Shown here: positions 14,055-21,607 of the stretch, in pieces | Numbering within the stretch: the stretch's first letter is position 1 | Layout of the letters: every line of letters begins with the position of its first letter | Translations under genes and position numbers: made by a program | The notes under the pieces: generated by a model | Databases searched by the model: none | Seen by the model: the letters and a program-made list of their open reading frames with translations, nothing else | What the model was told of the DNA's origin: nothing | Assembly: GCF_016863635.1 (NCBI RefSeq) | Contig: NZ_BOPG01000092.1 | Span: 1-34,729 of the forward strand | DNA from: Virgisporangium aurantiacum | GTDB taxonomy: Bacteria > Actinomycetota > Actinomycetes > Mycobacteriales > Micromonosporaceae | Direction: 5' to 3' | Length of the DNA stretch: 34,729 bases

Positions 14055-14380
14055 GGTCTCGGCTCCAGCAGGGCGGTGACCGCGGCGGCGAAGCCGCGCC
14101 AGTTGGCTCGGTCGGCGTGCAGGCGCTGGAGTCCGGCCGGTGTGAGTTGGTAGGTGCGTCGGCGTCGGCCGTCCACCTCCGACCACGAGCCGGAAATCAG
14201 TCCGGCCTCCGCCAGGCGGTGCAGTGCCGGGTAGACGGTTCCGGTCGGCAGGTCGAAGCGGCCGTCGCTGCCCTCGCGCAGCGCTTCTTTGACCGCGTAG
14301 CCGTGTCGTGGCCCGTCCTCCAGCGCGGCGAGAAGCAGGACGTCGAGATGGCCCTTCAGCTCCTGCGCGCCCTGTCTCAT
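14036..14380 (-). CDS. PadR family transcriptional regulator
   Basis: 114 residues from MRQGAQELKGHLDVLLLAAL (a GTG at 14398 would add six residues). The PadR winged helix is clear: GPRHGYAVKEALREGSDGRF, LPTGTVYPALHRLAEAGLI, and the wing SEVDGRRRRTYQLTPAG. It is divergent from an ABC drug-exporter operon over a spacer with ATAGGTAG repeats. It likely represses the exporter and itself, with release by an exporter substrate. Confidence 0.92.
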   Translation of the reverse strand: MRQGAQELKGHLDVLLLAALEDGPRHGYAVKEALREGSDGRFDLPTGTVYPALHRLAEAGLISGSWSEVDGRRRRTYQLTPAGLQRLHADRANWRGFAAAVTALLEPRPWPATS

Positions 14381-14401
14381 GCGTCGCAGCCTATCCACGC
14401 C

Positions 14402-14448
14402 ATAGGTAGGTTTGCTACTGTCGCGGCATAGGTAGTTAACCTAGCTAT
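14402..14448. promoter_or_regulatory. PadR operator between padR and the ABC exporter operon
   Basis: ATAGGTAG occurs at 14402-14409 and 14428-14435. The second copy opens an imperfect palindrome ending in CTAGCTAT (14441-14448). PadR proteins typically bind such AT-rich dyads, and this is the most AT-rich stretch nearby. Binding is inferred. Confidence 0.6.
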
Positions 14449-14466
14449 CAGGCAGGGTGATGTGCG

Positions 14467-15429
14467 GTGGACGAATCCGCCGTCGAGGTGATCGGACTGG
14501 TGAAGCGGTTCGGGGGCACGCGGGCGTTGGCCGGTGTGGATCTGCGATTGCCGGTCGGTCAGGTGCTCGGGCTGCTCGGCCCCAACGGCGCCGGAAAGAC
14601 CACCGCCGTGCGGATCCTCGCCACGCTGCTGACCCCGGATGCCGGGCGGGTGTGGGTGCTCGGTCACGACGTGGTCCGCCGTCCGGACGCTGTCCGGCGG
14701 GTGATCGGGTTGTCCGGGCAGTACGCCGCCGTCGACGGGTACCTCACCGGACGGGAGAACCTGCGCATGATCGGGCGGCTGGCCGGCCTCGGCCGCCCGG
14801 CCGCCCGCCGTCGCGCCGACGAACTGCTGGAGCTGTTCGACCTGACCGGTGCCGCCGGTCACACCACCCGTACGTATTCCGGCGGGATGCGCCGGCGCCT
14901 CGACGTCGCGGCCAGCCTGGTCGCGGCGCCCGCCGTGCTGTTCCTCGACGAGCCCACCACCGGCCTCGACCCGCGTGGCCGGCTGGACCTGTGGCGACTC
15001 ATCAGGGAGTTGGCCACCGGCGGAACCAGCGTCGTCCTGACGACGCAGTACCTCGAGGAAGCCGACCACCTCGCCGACACGATCACCGTGCTCGACGACG
15101 GCCGGGTCATCGCCGCCGGTACCGCCGACGACCTCAAGGCCCGCGTCGGTGGTGGACGCCTGGAACTGCACGCCTCACCCGGCGCCGACCCGCGCCGGCT
15201 CGCCGCGGCGCTCACCGGAATCGGCACCGGCCCAGCGACGGTGGACACCGTCACCGGCGGTGTCGTGGTCCCGGTCGCCGACGGTCCCGCGATCCTGCCC
15301 CACCTCGCCGCCCGCCTCGCGGACAACCACGTGGACGTGGCAGATCTCGCGTGGCGGCGTCCGACACTCGACGAGGTGTTCCTCACCCTGACCGGCCAAC
15401 CCGCCGAGCCCGGCGGGGAAATCCGATGA
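14467..15429 (+). CDS. ABC transporter ATP-binding protein, DrrA (daunorubicin resistance) family
   Basis: 320 residues from a GTG. Walker A GPNGAGKTT (residues 38-46), Q-loop GLSGQYAAVD, signature TYSGGMRRRLD, Walker B VLFLDEPT and switch His region replaced by TTQYLEEAD, which is characteristic of the DrrA/CcmA-like exporters. A C-terminal domain (LELHASPGADPRRLAAALTG onward, DUF4162 type) ends in RRPTLDEVFLTLTG. The membrane partner starts inside the stop codon (ATGA). Probable role: drug or lipid export, controlled by the divergent PadR. Confidence 0.93.
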   Translation: MDESAVEVIGLVKRFGGTRALAGVDLRLPVGQVLGLLGPNGAGKTTAVRILATLLTPDAGRVWVLGHDVVRRPDAVRRVIGLSGQYAAVDGYLTGRENLRMIGRLAGLGRPAARRRADELLELFDLTGAAGHTTRTYSGGMRRRLDVAASLVAAPAVLFLDEPTTGLDPRGRLDLWRLIRELATGGTSVVLTTQYLEEADHLADTITVLDDGRVIAAGTADDLKARVGGGRLELHASPGADPRRLAAALTGIGTGPATVDTVTGGVVVPVADGPAILPHLAARLADNHVDVADLAWRRPTLDEVFLTLTGQPAEPGGEIR

Positions 15430-16199
15430 CGTCCGGACGGCTGCTGGTCGACACAGCCACCATCACCGGCCGCAACCTGCGCCGCCTGGTCCGGGTCCCC
15501 ACCCTGATCGCCTTCGCCACCGTGCAACCGGTGCTGTTCGTGCTGCTGTTCACCTACGCCTTCGGCGGCGCCATCCACCCGCCCGGCGTCGACCGGTACA
15601 TCGACTACATCCTGCCGGGCACCTGGATCCTCGCCATCGCCTTCGGCGCCTCCCAGACCGGCGTCGCCCTCGCCGACGACCTCGCCACCGGCATGATCGA
15701 CCGGTTCCGCGCACTCCCTACCGCCCGTGCCGCCGTGCTCGCCGGGCGGGTCACCGCCGACGCCGTCCGCAACCTGTTCGTCCTCACGCTCATGACGGGG
15801 CTCGCCGCCACCATCGGATTCCGCTTCCATGCCGGTCCCCTCGCCGCCCTCGCCGCGATCGGCCTCGCCATCGGCGTCGGTATCGTGTTCTCCTGGATCT
15901 TCGCCCTGCTCGGCCTGCTTGTCCGCGACCCTGAGTCGGCCGGAATCGGGGGGCTGCTCGCCGTCATCCCGCTCATCTTCACCAGCTCCACCTTCGTCCC
16001 CGTCGCCACGTTTCCCGGCTGGCTGCAGGCGTTCGCCGAGGTCAATCCGATCACCGTCACCGTGGACGCGCTGCGCTGCCTGTGCCTCGGCGGACCAACC
16101 GCCACCCCGGTCCTCAAGGCGGCCGGCTGGCTCGCGGTCCTGCTGGCGGTGACGGTCCCGGCGGCCGTCCACCGCTACCGTCGCGTGACGGCCGCCTGA
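15426..16199 (+). CDS. ABC-2 type permease, DrrB-like
   Basis: 257 residues with six membrane segments. Family signs are the N-terminal TGRNLRRLVRVPTLIAFATV, the DDLATGMIDRFRALPTAR loop after helix 2, and VRDPESAG with FTSSTFVPVATFPGWLQAFA and NPITVTVDALR near the C-terminus. It forms the transmembrane part of the exporter with the preceding ATPase, to which it is coupled by ATGA. It is convergent with the DUF1905 gene, with a five-base gap. Confidence 0.93.
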   Translation: MTSGRLLVDTATITGRNLRRLVRVPTLIAFATVQPVLFVLLFTYAFGGAIHPPGVDRYIDYILPGTWILAIAFGASQTGVALADDLATGMIDRFRALPTARAAVLAGRVTADAVRNLFVLTLMTGLAATIGFRFHAGPLAALAAIGLAIGVGIVFSWIFALLGLLVRDPESAGIGGLLAVIPLIFTSSTFVPVATFPGWLQAFAEVNPITVTVDALRCLCLGGPTATPVLKAAGWLAVLLAVTVPAAVHRYRRVTAA

Positions 16200-16204
16200 A
16201 CCCT

Positions 16205-16672
16205 CTATTCGGGGCGCTGTTTGTGGCCGGCTTCGAGGAGGCGGATCATTTCGGCGATGCGCAGCGGGCGTTGTTCGGGTCGGCGTTTGGTGGCGTCGAT
16301 CCAGCGGAGGTAGGCGCGTCGGTAGAACTGGGCGAGGGAGTCGAAGAACGCCGCCGCCTGAGGGCTGCTGTCGAGGGCGGTGGCGATGTCGTCGGCGAGG
16401 TCGCCGCGTTGCGGTCCTTCGGGTTCGATGTCGACGGTCACGGTGTCGCCGGCGGCGAGGCCGCAGTCGCGGATCCAGGCGGGGCCGAGGGTGAATCCGT
16501 GGCCGTCGTCGGATGGCTCGACGGTGCCGCGTACCCGCATCCCGTTGACGGTGCCGCCAATGTGGTGACGCGGCTTGGCGCCCCAGGCCGTGTCCGGGTC
16601 GAACGGGACGGGGATGAGGATGTGTCCGCGTGGGGCGGTGGCAACGGTTGTGGTGAAGCGCCGGTTCCTCAC
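16205..16672 (-). CDS. DUF1905/YdeI-like protein
   Basis: 155 residues from a GTG at 16672 that overlaps the stop of the preceding gene (GTGA). Residues 1-95 form a DUF1905 beta-barrel domain (GHILIPVPFD, GGTVNGMRVRGTVEPS, LGPAWIRDCGLAAGDTVTVD). The C-terminal helical part (SPQAAAFFDSLAQFYRRAYL ... ATKRRPEQRPLRIAEMIRLL) is of the YdeI/OmdA type. The family function is unknown. It is the last gene of a three-gene minus-strand operon. Confidence 0.85.
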   Translation of the reverse strand: MRNRRFTTTVATAPRGHILIPVPFDPDTAWGAKPRHHIGGTVNGMRVRGTVEPSDDGHGFTLGPAWIRDCGLAAGDTVTVDIEPEGPQRGDLADDIATALDSSPQAAAFFDSLAQFYRRAYLRWIDATKRRPEQRPLRIAEMIRLLEAGHKQRPE

Positions 16673-16899
16673 CGTCGGGTGCCGCCGCGCCGCCAGGACC
16701 GCAGCAGTCGTCGGCCGGGGAATCGGAGGTCGGCGAGGGCGGACAGGAGCCCGGCCCGGCGGGCCGCCCACAGGGCGCAGCCGGCGCAGATGTAGACGCC
16801 GGGGGTGGTGCCGAGTTCGGCGACCTTGCTGGCGGGTCGATCCCGGTCGCAGCAGCCGCACCGGCGCAGCTCGACCGTCGGCGGAGTGGGTGTGCTCAC
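16669..16899 (-). CDS. Small ClpX-type zinc-finger protein
   Basis: 76 residues from a GTG at 16899 (AAAGGGG upstream). The motif CGCCDRDRPASKVAELG ... GVYICAGCALWA has two CxxC pairs with the spacing and VYICxxC sequence of the ClpX N-terminal zinc finger, but no ATPase follows. The C-terminus is Arg-rich. Both ends overlap neighbouring genes by GTGA. With a Clp-N-domain protein encoded divergently at 17333, a link to Clp-dependent proteolysis is attractive but inferred. Confidence 0.75.
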   Translation of the reverse strand: MSTPTPPTVELRRCGCCDRDRPASKVAELGTTPGVYICAGCALWAARRAGLLSALADLRFPGRRLLRSWRRGGTRR

Positions 16900-17225
16900 G
16901 GCGTGCCCCTTTCCCGAAGAGCCGCGATGAGGTCGGCGTGGTCGGGCATGCCGGCCGGCCCGTGCGAGGTGGAGTAGATCCGGCAGCTTAGCCCGATCGG
17001 TGGCGGCCCGGCGGGGAACAGGTCCTCGCCGTCGACGGTGATGGTCGGCGATCCCCGCAGGCCGAGGGCGGCTGCCTCGGCATCGGTCTCCACCGGAACG
17101 AACGTCACCGCCGTGTCCGGATGACCTGTCCGGTCCAGGGCGGTGCGGACCCGGCGCCCGGCCTCCCGCCAGTTCGGGCACCTCGCGAAGTACAGCACCG
17201 ACACCTGCACGCTCTGATGATGCAC
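16896..17225 (-). CDS. Thioredoxin-like small protein
   Basis: 109 residues from a GTG at 17225; a second GTG five codons on is possible. VSVLYFARCPNWREAGRRVR carries a single cysteine at the thioredoxin active-site position (CPNW), and LGLRGSPTITVDGEDLF is the cis-Pro strand of the fold. Similar proteins are often labelled alkylmercury-lyase-like or thioredoxin family. A second Cys occurs in LSCRIY. It is the first gene of the operon and divergent from the Clp-N gene across a palindromic spacer. Confidence 0.75.
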   Translation of the reverse strand: MHHQSVQVSVLYFARCPNWREAGRRVRTALDRTGHPDTAVTFVPVETDAEAAALGLRGSPTITVDGEDLFPAGPPPIGLSCRIYSTSHGPAGMPDHADLIAALRERGTP

Positions 17226-17251
17226 CCGTGACGCCGCTACAGGCGTGAGGC

Positions 17252-17288
17252 GTCGTCAAACAAATTTGACGACCGCATGGGCGTCAAA
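17252..17288. promoter_or_regulatory. Operator with alternating CGTCAAA half-sites
   Basis: GTCGTCAAA (17252-17260) and TTTGACGAC (17265-17273) form a perfect nine-base inverted repeat around CAAA. A third half-site CGTCAAA (17282-17288) makes a second dyad with TTTGACG (17265-17271). It lies between the divergent thioredoxin-like and Clp-N genes. No regulator gene is adjacent. Confidence 0.6.
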
Positions 17289-17332
17289 TAGATCCACAAG
17301 CACGGCCTGCGCACCCGCGACCGGGACCGGTC

Positions 17333-18046
17333 ATGATCCCGCGGCGGGTCACCCGCGCCGTGCTGGCCGCCGTCGGCGACGACGGGACAGGCCCGATGTG
17401 GCAACGCCTCAGCCCCGCCGGGCGGCAGGTGCTCCGGTTGGCCGACCTCGAAGCGCGGGAGCTCGGGCACCCGTGCATCGCCGACGAACACCTCCTTCTC
17501 GGAATCCTGCGCCACGACACCAATCCCACGGCCGCGCTCCTCCGCGAACACGGACTGGATCTCGACGCTGCCCGCGCGGCCCTGCTCGCCGTCGGTCCAA
17601 CCCTCAACCCACGCACCGACCCCGCCGCCGCCCTACGCGGCTTGGGTATCGACCTCGACCAGGTCCGTCACCGGTTGGAAGCCACCTTCGGCGCCGACGC
17701 GGTGCGAGCAGCCGAACGGCGGGTCCGCCGCCGGCCCTGGTGGCGCGGCGGACACGCCCGGCCCGGTCCGCTGTGCCGGTACCTGCTCACCAAACGCGCC
17801 TATCACTTCGCCATCGACCACGCCGACCACCGCGGCGACACCCGCATCGAGCCGCACCACCTGCTCTACGGCGCACTCCGCGACGCCCGGGACCCCGTCG
17901 GCACCCGACTCAGCCGCCGCGGCCGCGCCGGTCTCACGGCTCTCGGCTGGACGCCCGACCGGCCCAACCCACTCAACCTGTTGCTGCACGCCCGCGGCAT
18001 CGACCCCGTCACGTTGGCTGCCGACCTGGCGGGATCCCGGACCTGA
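17333..18046 (+). CDS. Clp N-terminal-domain protein without ATPase
   Basis: 237 residues. Residues 22-90 are a Clp-N repeat (LSPAGRQVLRLADLEARELG, DEHLLLGILRH, ALLREHGLDLDAARAALL). A second, more divergent repeat is at about 145-200 (YLLTKRAYHFAIDHADHRGD, IEPHHLLYGALRD). No AAA+ domain or Walker motif exists. Such proteins may be adaptors or regulators of ClpC/ClpA unfoldases. A basic linker RRVRRRPWWRGG joins the repeats. The divergent partner operon encodes a ClpX-like zinc finger. The gene is followed directly by a chimeric pseudogene. Confidence 0.82.
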   Translation: MIPRRVTRAVLAAVGDDGTGPMWQRLSPAGRQVLRLADLEARELGHPCIADEHLLLGILRHDTNPTAALLREHGLDLDAARAALLAVGPTLNPRTDPAAALRGLGIDLDQVRHRLEATFGADAVRAAERRVRRRPWWRGGHARPGPLCRYLLTKRAYHFAIDHADHRGDTRIEPHHLLYGALRDARDPVGTRLSRRGRAGLTALGWTPDRPNPLNLLLHARGIDPVTLAADLAGSRT

Positions 18047-18053
18047 CACCTGC

Positions 18054-18216
18054 GACGGCAAGCCGGTGGTGCTGTTCCTGTGCAACCACAACGCCGGCCG
18101 GTGGCAGATGGTCCTCGGCTTCTTCACCCACCTCGCCGGTGATCGGGCGGTGGCCTGGTCCGGTGGATTCGAGTCCGGCACCGAGATCAACCGCTCCGCC
18201 GTGGCGGCGACGGCCG
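18054..18216 (+). pseudogene. arsC: arsC internal fragment
   Basis: Translation from DGKPVVLFLCNHNAGRWQMV through GTEINRSAVAA matches residues 85-140 of the arsenate reductase encoded at 763-1425, with high nucleotide identity. The CX5R loop is kept (CNHNAGR), but the Ser after it has become Trp. The N-terminal helical domain and the C-terminal half are missing. It starts eight bases after the Clp-N stop and runs in frame into a VCBS fragment. Confidence 0.8.
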
Positions 18217-18497
18217 GCGCCGTCCCGGTGCCCGGTGACTACAACGGCGACGGCCGCACCGACGTGGCCGTATGGCGGCCCTCGACCGGCGAATGGTGGG
18301 TGTTCGACCAGTACACCTTGATCCTCGGGGGGTCCGGAGACGTGCCCGCGCCGCGCGACCTGAACGGCGACGGGCGCGCCGACCCGGCGGTCTGGCACCC
18401 GTCGACCGGAGTGTGGGATTCGCAGGTCTGGTACGCCGGATACGGCTTCCTGCCACTGTCCTACCAGTTCGGCGTCGCGGGCGACATCCCGGTGTGA
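18217..18497 (+). pseudogene. FG-GAP/VCBS repeat fragment fused to the arsC relic
   Basis: In frame with the arsC fragment, the sequence continues as VPVPGDYNGDGRTDVAVWRP, then VPAPRDLNGDGRADPAVWHP, and ends in VAGDIPV. These are FG-GAP/VCBS repeats with Ca-binding DxNGDG motifs, normally part of large secreted proteins. There is no signal peptide and no start of its own; a GTG at 18066 would give a 143-residue chimera. Most likely two gene relics were joined by deletion. Confidence 0.75.
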
Positions 18498-18586
18498 CCG
18501 GACCACTGGACGAAAAGTCCGTTTTCTGACACTCGAAATGGCCGGAGTCACCGACGGCGGCGGCTCGGACAGCCTATTTGTAGTGA

Positions 18587-19963
18587 GTGAAGCTTGTTTC
18601 GAGAGTCGTCCTCAGCGCCGTTCTGACCGTGGTCTGTAGTTCTACCGGGGGCGCCGGCAGCGTGGCATCGCCGGCCGATGACGGCGTTGTCGTGACCGCC
18701 GCCGGCGGAACCGTCACGGTGCCGGACGTCGGATCGATAGCCTTTCCGCCGCAGGCCTTCGCCGACGCCGCCACCGTGCGGGCATCGGTTACGCATGAAC
18801 CCGAAGTCGACGATCTGTTCAACGCCACCGCCGCCACGCTGCTGTCCGCCGACCACCGTGTTCCCTATGAACTGCGGGTAGACGTCGGCAGTGCCCAACC
18901 GGCCGCGGCCGCGACCGTATCGCTGAAGCTTCCAGCCCCGTACCGCGCGACGCTGCGCAGCACCTCGCAGATCCGGGTTTTCGCCGCGAACGTCTGGGAC
19001 GACCCCGACTCGGCGGTAGCCACGTTCGAGATGCTTCCTGAGCGATTCCCTTTCACCAGTGAAAGCGTCACCGTGTCGGTTCCGCCGCACTTCTTCACCG
19101 ACGGTGTGGGCGGCGGCGGAACGTTCACCCTCACGCTTCTGGTGGCCACCGCTCCGACCGTTCCGGACGAAGCCACACTACCGCCAACCGAGTCGGCCGA
19201 TACCTGCAGCGGAGCGACCCTGCGCCCGCCCCTCGACGGTGAGCTGACAGTGACCAGTCCGTTCAGTACGCGGACGCATCCGGTCCTCAAGAAGGTCCAC
19301 CAGCACTCCGGAACCGACTACCAGGCCGCAGAAGGAACCAACGTCAAGGCCATGGCCGACGGAGTGGTCGAGTATTCCCGGTACGAGGTCAAGGAGTCGA
19401 ACGGGACGGTCGTCGGCTACGGACACTACATCGTTCTCCGCCACAAGGACGGATCCGGGTCGTTGTACGCGCACCTCCAGGAAGGATCCCTGGCCGCGAA
19501 GGGAACCGCCGTCCACGCCGGCGACACGATCGCCAAGTCCGGCAAGTCGGGTGGCGTCACCGGGCCGCACCTGCACGTCGAGTACAGCCCGAACGGCACT
19601 GTGTTCACGAAGGACTCCCGGGTGGATCCCGCGGCCTGCATCGGAGCCGGCCCAACCGGGAGCATCACGGTACAGGACGACAACTCCCCCGGAAGTGCGT
19701 TCACCGTAGCTGTCGATCGGCGTCACGTCTGCGAGGTGACCGTCGGTGGCCAGAGAAGCTGCGTGATCGGTGGCCTTCACCCAGGAATCCGGCAGATCAC
19801 AATCACCGCAATGCCAGGAACCGGCGGGGACCACACCAGATACAAAATCATTCTCAACGACGGCCTCAAGTTTCCGAACGGCGCGACGGAACAGACCGAC
19901 TACATCTACTGGCTGACCAGGTCGAATACCGTGAACGTCAATGTTCCCGAACCTGCCAAGTAG
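18587..19963 (+). CDS. Secreted M23 family (LytM-like) peptidase
   Basis: 458 residues from a GTG at 18587. An N-terminal signal peptide (VSRVVLSAVLTVVCSSTGGA) is followed by a beta-rich region of about 200 residues that reads like a ZU5-type or other beta-sandwich domain (VTVPDVGSIAFPPQAF). The LytM domain follows at about 220-345: HQHSGTDY, GYGHYIVLRH, SLYAHL and the GPHLHVEY motif supply the zinc ligands and catalytic His. A C-terminal beta domain of about 100 residues ends the protein. It probably cleaves peptidoglycan cross-links or acts as a secreted endopeptidase. It is convergent with the papain-like gene. Confidence 0.87.
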   Translation: MKLVSRVVLSAVLTVVCSSTGGAGSVASPADDGVVVTAAGGTVTVPDVGSIAFPPQAFADAATVRASVTHEPEVDDLFNATAATLLSADHRVPYELRVDVGSAQPAAAATVSLKLPAPYRATLRSTSQIRVFAANVWDDPDSAVATFEMLPERFPFTSESVTVSVPPHFFTDGVGGGGTFTLTLLVATAPTVPDEATLPPTESADTCSGATLRPPLDGELTVTSPFSTRTHPVLKKVHQHSGTDYQAAEGTNVKAMADGVVEYSRYEVKESNGTVVGYGHYIVLRHKDGSGSLYAHLQEGSLAAKGTAVHAGDTIAKSGKSGGVTGPHLHVEYSPNGTVFTKDSRVDPAACIGAGPTGSITVQDDNSPGSAFTVAVDRRHVCEVTVGGQRSCVIGGLHPGIRQITITAMPGTGGDHTRYKIILNDGLKFPNGATEQTDYIYWLTRSNTVNVNVPEPAK

Positions 19964-20006
19964 CCCATTCCGTTGCGACGCAGGCGGCGCGCGGCAACCG
20001 GCGGTC

Positions 20007-20891
20007 TCAGTCGAGCACCTCGGCAAGCCGGGAGCACTTCACCCCCGAGCTGAAGAACGACAGCAGCTCGACATCCTCGCCGCGGTGCATGTTGGCGAAC
20101 TGCGCCAGCGTCACCTTGATCTCGATGTCGCCGTAGTTCGGGTCCTTGTAGGTGACGACCTGGTTCACGGCGTCGTAGCCGTGCAGCAGAACGGCGTGGG
20201 TTGTCGGGTCCATCGTCGTCGCGTCGCGTCCGGTGAGATCGGCTACCGCGCCGGTGTCGGTCGGCAGCAACTTGAACCGCTTGCCGATCCGCGCGTAGCA
20301 CGGCACGCTGGCGTTGCACAGCGCCGCGTGCGTGTCCTCCTGCCTCTGCTTCGGGCCACCGAGCCGCATCGCGCCGGTGTTGAGCAGCGCATGCGCCTCG
20401 TCGGTGCCCTCGGCGGCGAGCTGCACCAGCCGGTTCGCGCGGTCGGTCGCCGCGGTGAACTCCGCGATGATCCCGGCGACGGGGGTCGGCCATGCGCTTA
20501 CCGGCTTGAGGAACTCGACAGCGCCGCCACAGCTGTTCTGCCGCGCGTACCGCTCGACCAGGTCCTTCGAGATCTGCCCGCCGGCCCGCCGGCCACCCTC
20601 GCCGTCGCGCCAGGTGGCCAGCGCGGCCACCATGTTACTGAGGTTCGCGGCGGTGAGCTGGAGCGCCAACGTCCGCTTGGCCGGCTTCGGCTCGGCGTGC
20701 GCCGCCAGTGCCCGCTCCACGTCGTCCTGGCTCGGATAGGCGTTCATCACCATGCGCAGGTAGCGGGTGGTCCGCCCGGTGTTGGTGGCGCGGGCCGCGG
20801 CTACCGCCTCGACCACGTACAGCCAGCACGACGGGCCCTGCTGTACGTACAGCTTGGTTGGGAACGGTTGGAACGCAAGGGAGTGGGACAT
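20007..20891 (-). CDS. Papain-like cysteine peptidase domain protein
   Basis: 294 residues; GGAG precedes the ATG at 20891. QQGPSCWLYVVEAVAAA gives a Gln-Cys arrangement (Gln17/18, Cys22, Trp23) like the oxyanion Gln and nucleophile of papain. THAVLLHGYDAV (His232) and YKDPNYGD (Asp250, Asn252) supply the rest of a triad, as in bacterial papain-like and C39-type proteases. No signal peptide is visible. The middle 180 residues are helical and unassigned. Role unknown; toxin, effector or housekeeping protease are all open. Confidence 0.65.
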   Translation of the reverse strand: MSHSLAFQPFPTKLYVQQGPSCWLYVVEAVAAARATNTGRTTRYLRMVMNAYPSQDDVERALAAHAEPKPAKRTLALQLTAANLSNMVAALATWRDGEGGRRAGGQISKDLVERYARQNSCGGAVEFLKPVSAWPTPVAGIIAEFTAATDRANRLVQLAAEGTDEAHALLNTGAMRLGGPKQRQEDTHAALCNASVPCYARIGKRFKLLPTDTGAVADLTGRDATTMDPTTHAVLLHGYDAVNQVVTYKDPNYGDIEIKVTLAQFANMHRGEDVELLSFFSSGVKCSRLAEVLD

Positions 20892-21129
20892 CGGAGCTCC
20901 TTCGGCAAGGTGACGCGGACTGTGACGGAGATGGCTCAGGCGTCGGCGGTGATCCCCGCTGTCGGGTAGCGGACGTCTTCACGGTGGGGGTTGTGGAAGG
21001 CGCGGCCGGCAGCGCGACGCTGAAAATGTGATTGACGGGGGTGGGCGCGCGCTGGTTGTCTGGCGCTCGTCGCGTTGGACCCGCGTTCGGCATCTGTCGC
21101 GTGCCGTTGATGGAAGGGAGGGGAGAACG

Positions 21130-21216
21130 ATGTCCACCCGGTTCGGAACCAGTACGTCGAAAGGCCATCAGGTATGCCCTTCCTTCGCTCCTTCCGGTGC
21201 GGCCACTGCGGCGTAG
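21130..21216 (+). CDS. 28-residue upstream ORF overlapping the RNHCP gene
   Basis: The ATG at 21130 has a very strong ribosome binding site (GGAAGGGAGGGGAG, 21112-21125). It encodes MSTRFGTSTSKGHQVCPSFA and eight more residues, in a different frame from the RNHCP gene whose ATG at 21174 lies inside it and has only a weak site. It could couple or control RNHCP translation. The spacer 20892-21129 holds no other gene that I can support. Confidence 0.45.
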   Translation: MSTRFGTSTSKGHQVCPSFAPSGAATAA

Positions 21217-21530
21217 ACGTCTCCGTCGACGCGCCCGGCACGTCGCACCGCAACCACTGTCCGCACTGTCTCTGGTCACGGCATCTCGACCGCAACGTTC
21301 CCGGTGACCGGGGTGCCGGATGTTCCGGTGGAATGGAACCGATCGCCGTCACCGTGCGCGGCGAACGCCGGTGGGTGCTCATCCACCGCTGCACCAACTG
21401 CGGGCGGCTGCGCCTCAACCGCACGGCCGGTGACGACAACGTGCTCCTTCTGATGCAGTTGGCGGCGCTACCCCTTTCCATGCCACCGGTGCCGTACGCG
21501 GCTGTGGCTCCCGGCGCCGCCGCCTCCTGA
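21174..21530 (+). CDS. RNHCP domain zinc-ribbon protein
   Basis: 118 residues. FRCGHCGVDVSVDAPGTSHR is followed directly by NHCPHCLWSRHLD, the RNHCP signature, and IHRCTNCGRLRLNR provides a third CxxC. Together these can bind two zinc ions. The C-terminal 40 residues are hydrophobic and Ala/Pro rich. The family is small and its role unknown. No in-frame start exists upstream of 21174, because a stop at 21108 closes the frame. A strong hairpin follows the gene. Confidence 0.85.
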   Translation: MPFLRSFRCGHCGVDVSVDAPGTSHRNHCPHCLWSRHLDRNVPGDRGAGCSGGMEPIAVTVRGERRWVLIHRCTNCGRLRLNRTAGDDNVLLLMQLAALPLSMPPVPYAAVAPGAAAS

Positions 21531-21553
21531 CGTCGGGCGCGGGTGTCAATGAT

Positions 21554-21580
21554 CGGGCCCCGCGGCCGGCGCGGGGCCCG
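21554..21580. terminator. Bidirectional hairpin terminator
   Basis: CGGGCCCCGCG (21554-21564) and CGCGGGGCCCG (21570-21580) form a perfect 11-base stem with the loop GCCGG. It lies between the convergent RNHCP and Hsp70-WD40 genes and could serve both. Confidence 0.75.
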
Positions 21581-21607
21581 GTGGGGCGAGGAGCGCCTAC
21601 CTCGCGG

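Noticed and set aside
18066..18497. A functional short arsenate reductase
   Set aside because: It lacks the N-terminal domain and the C-terminal half with the general acid, and it runs into unrelated VCBS repeats.
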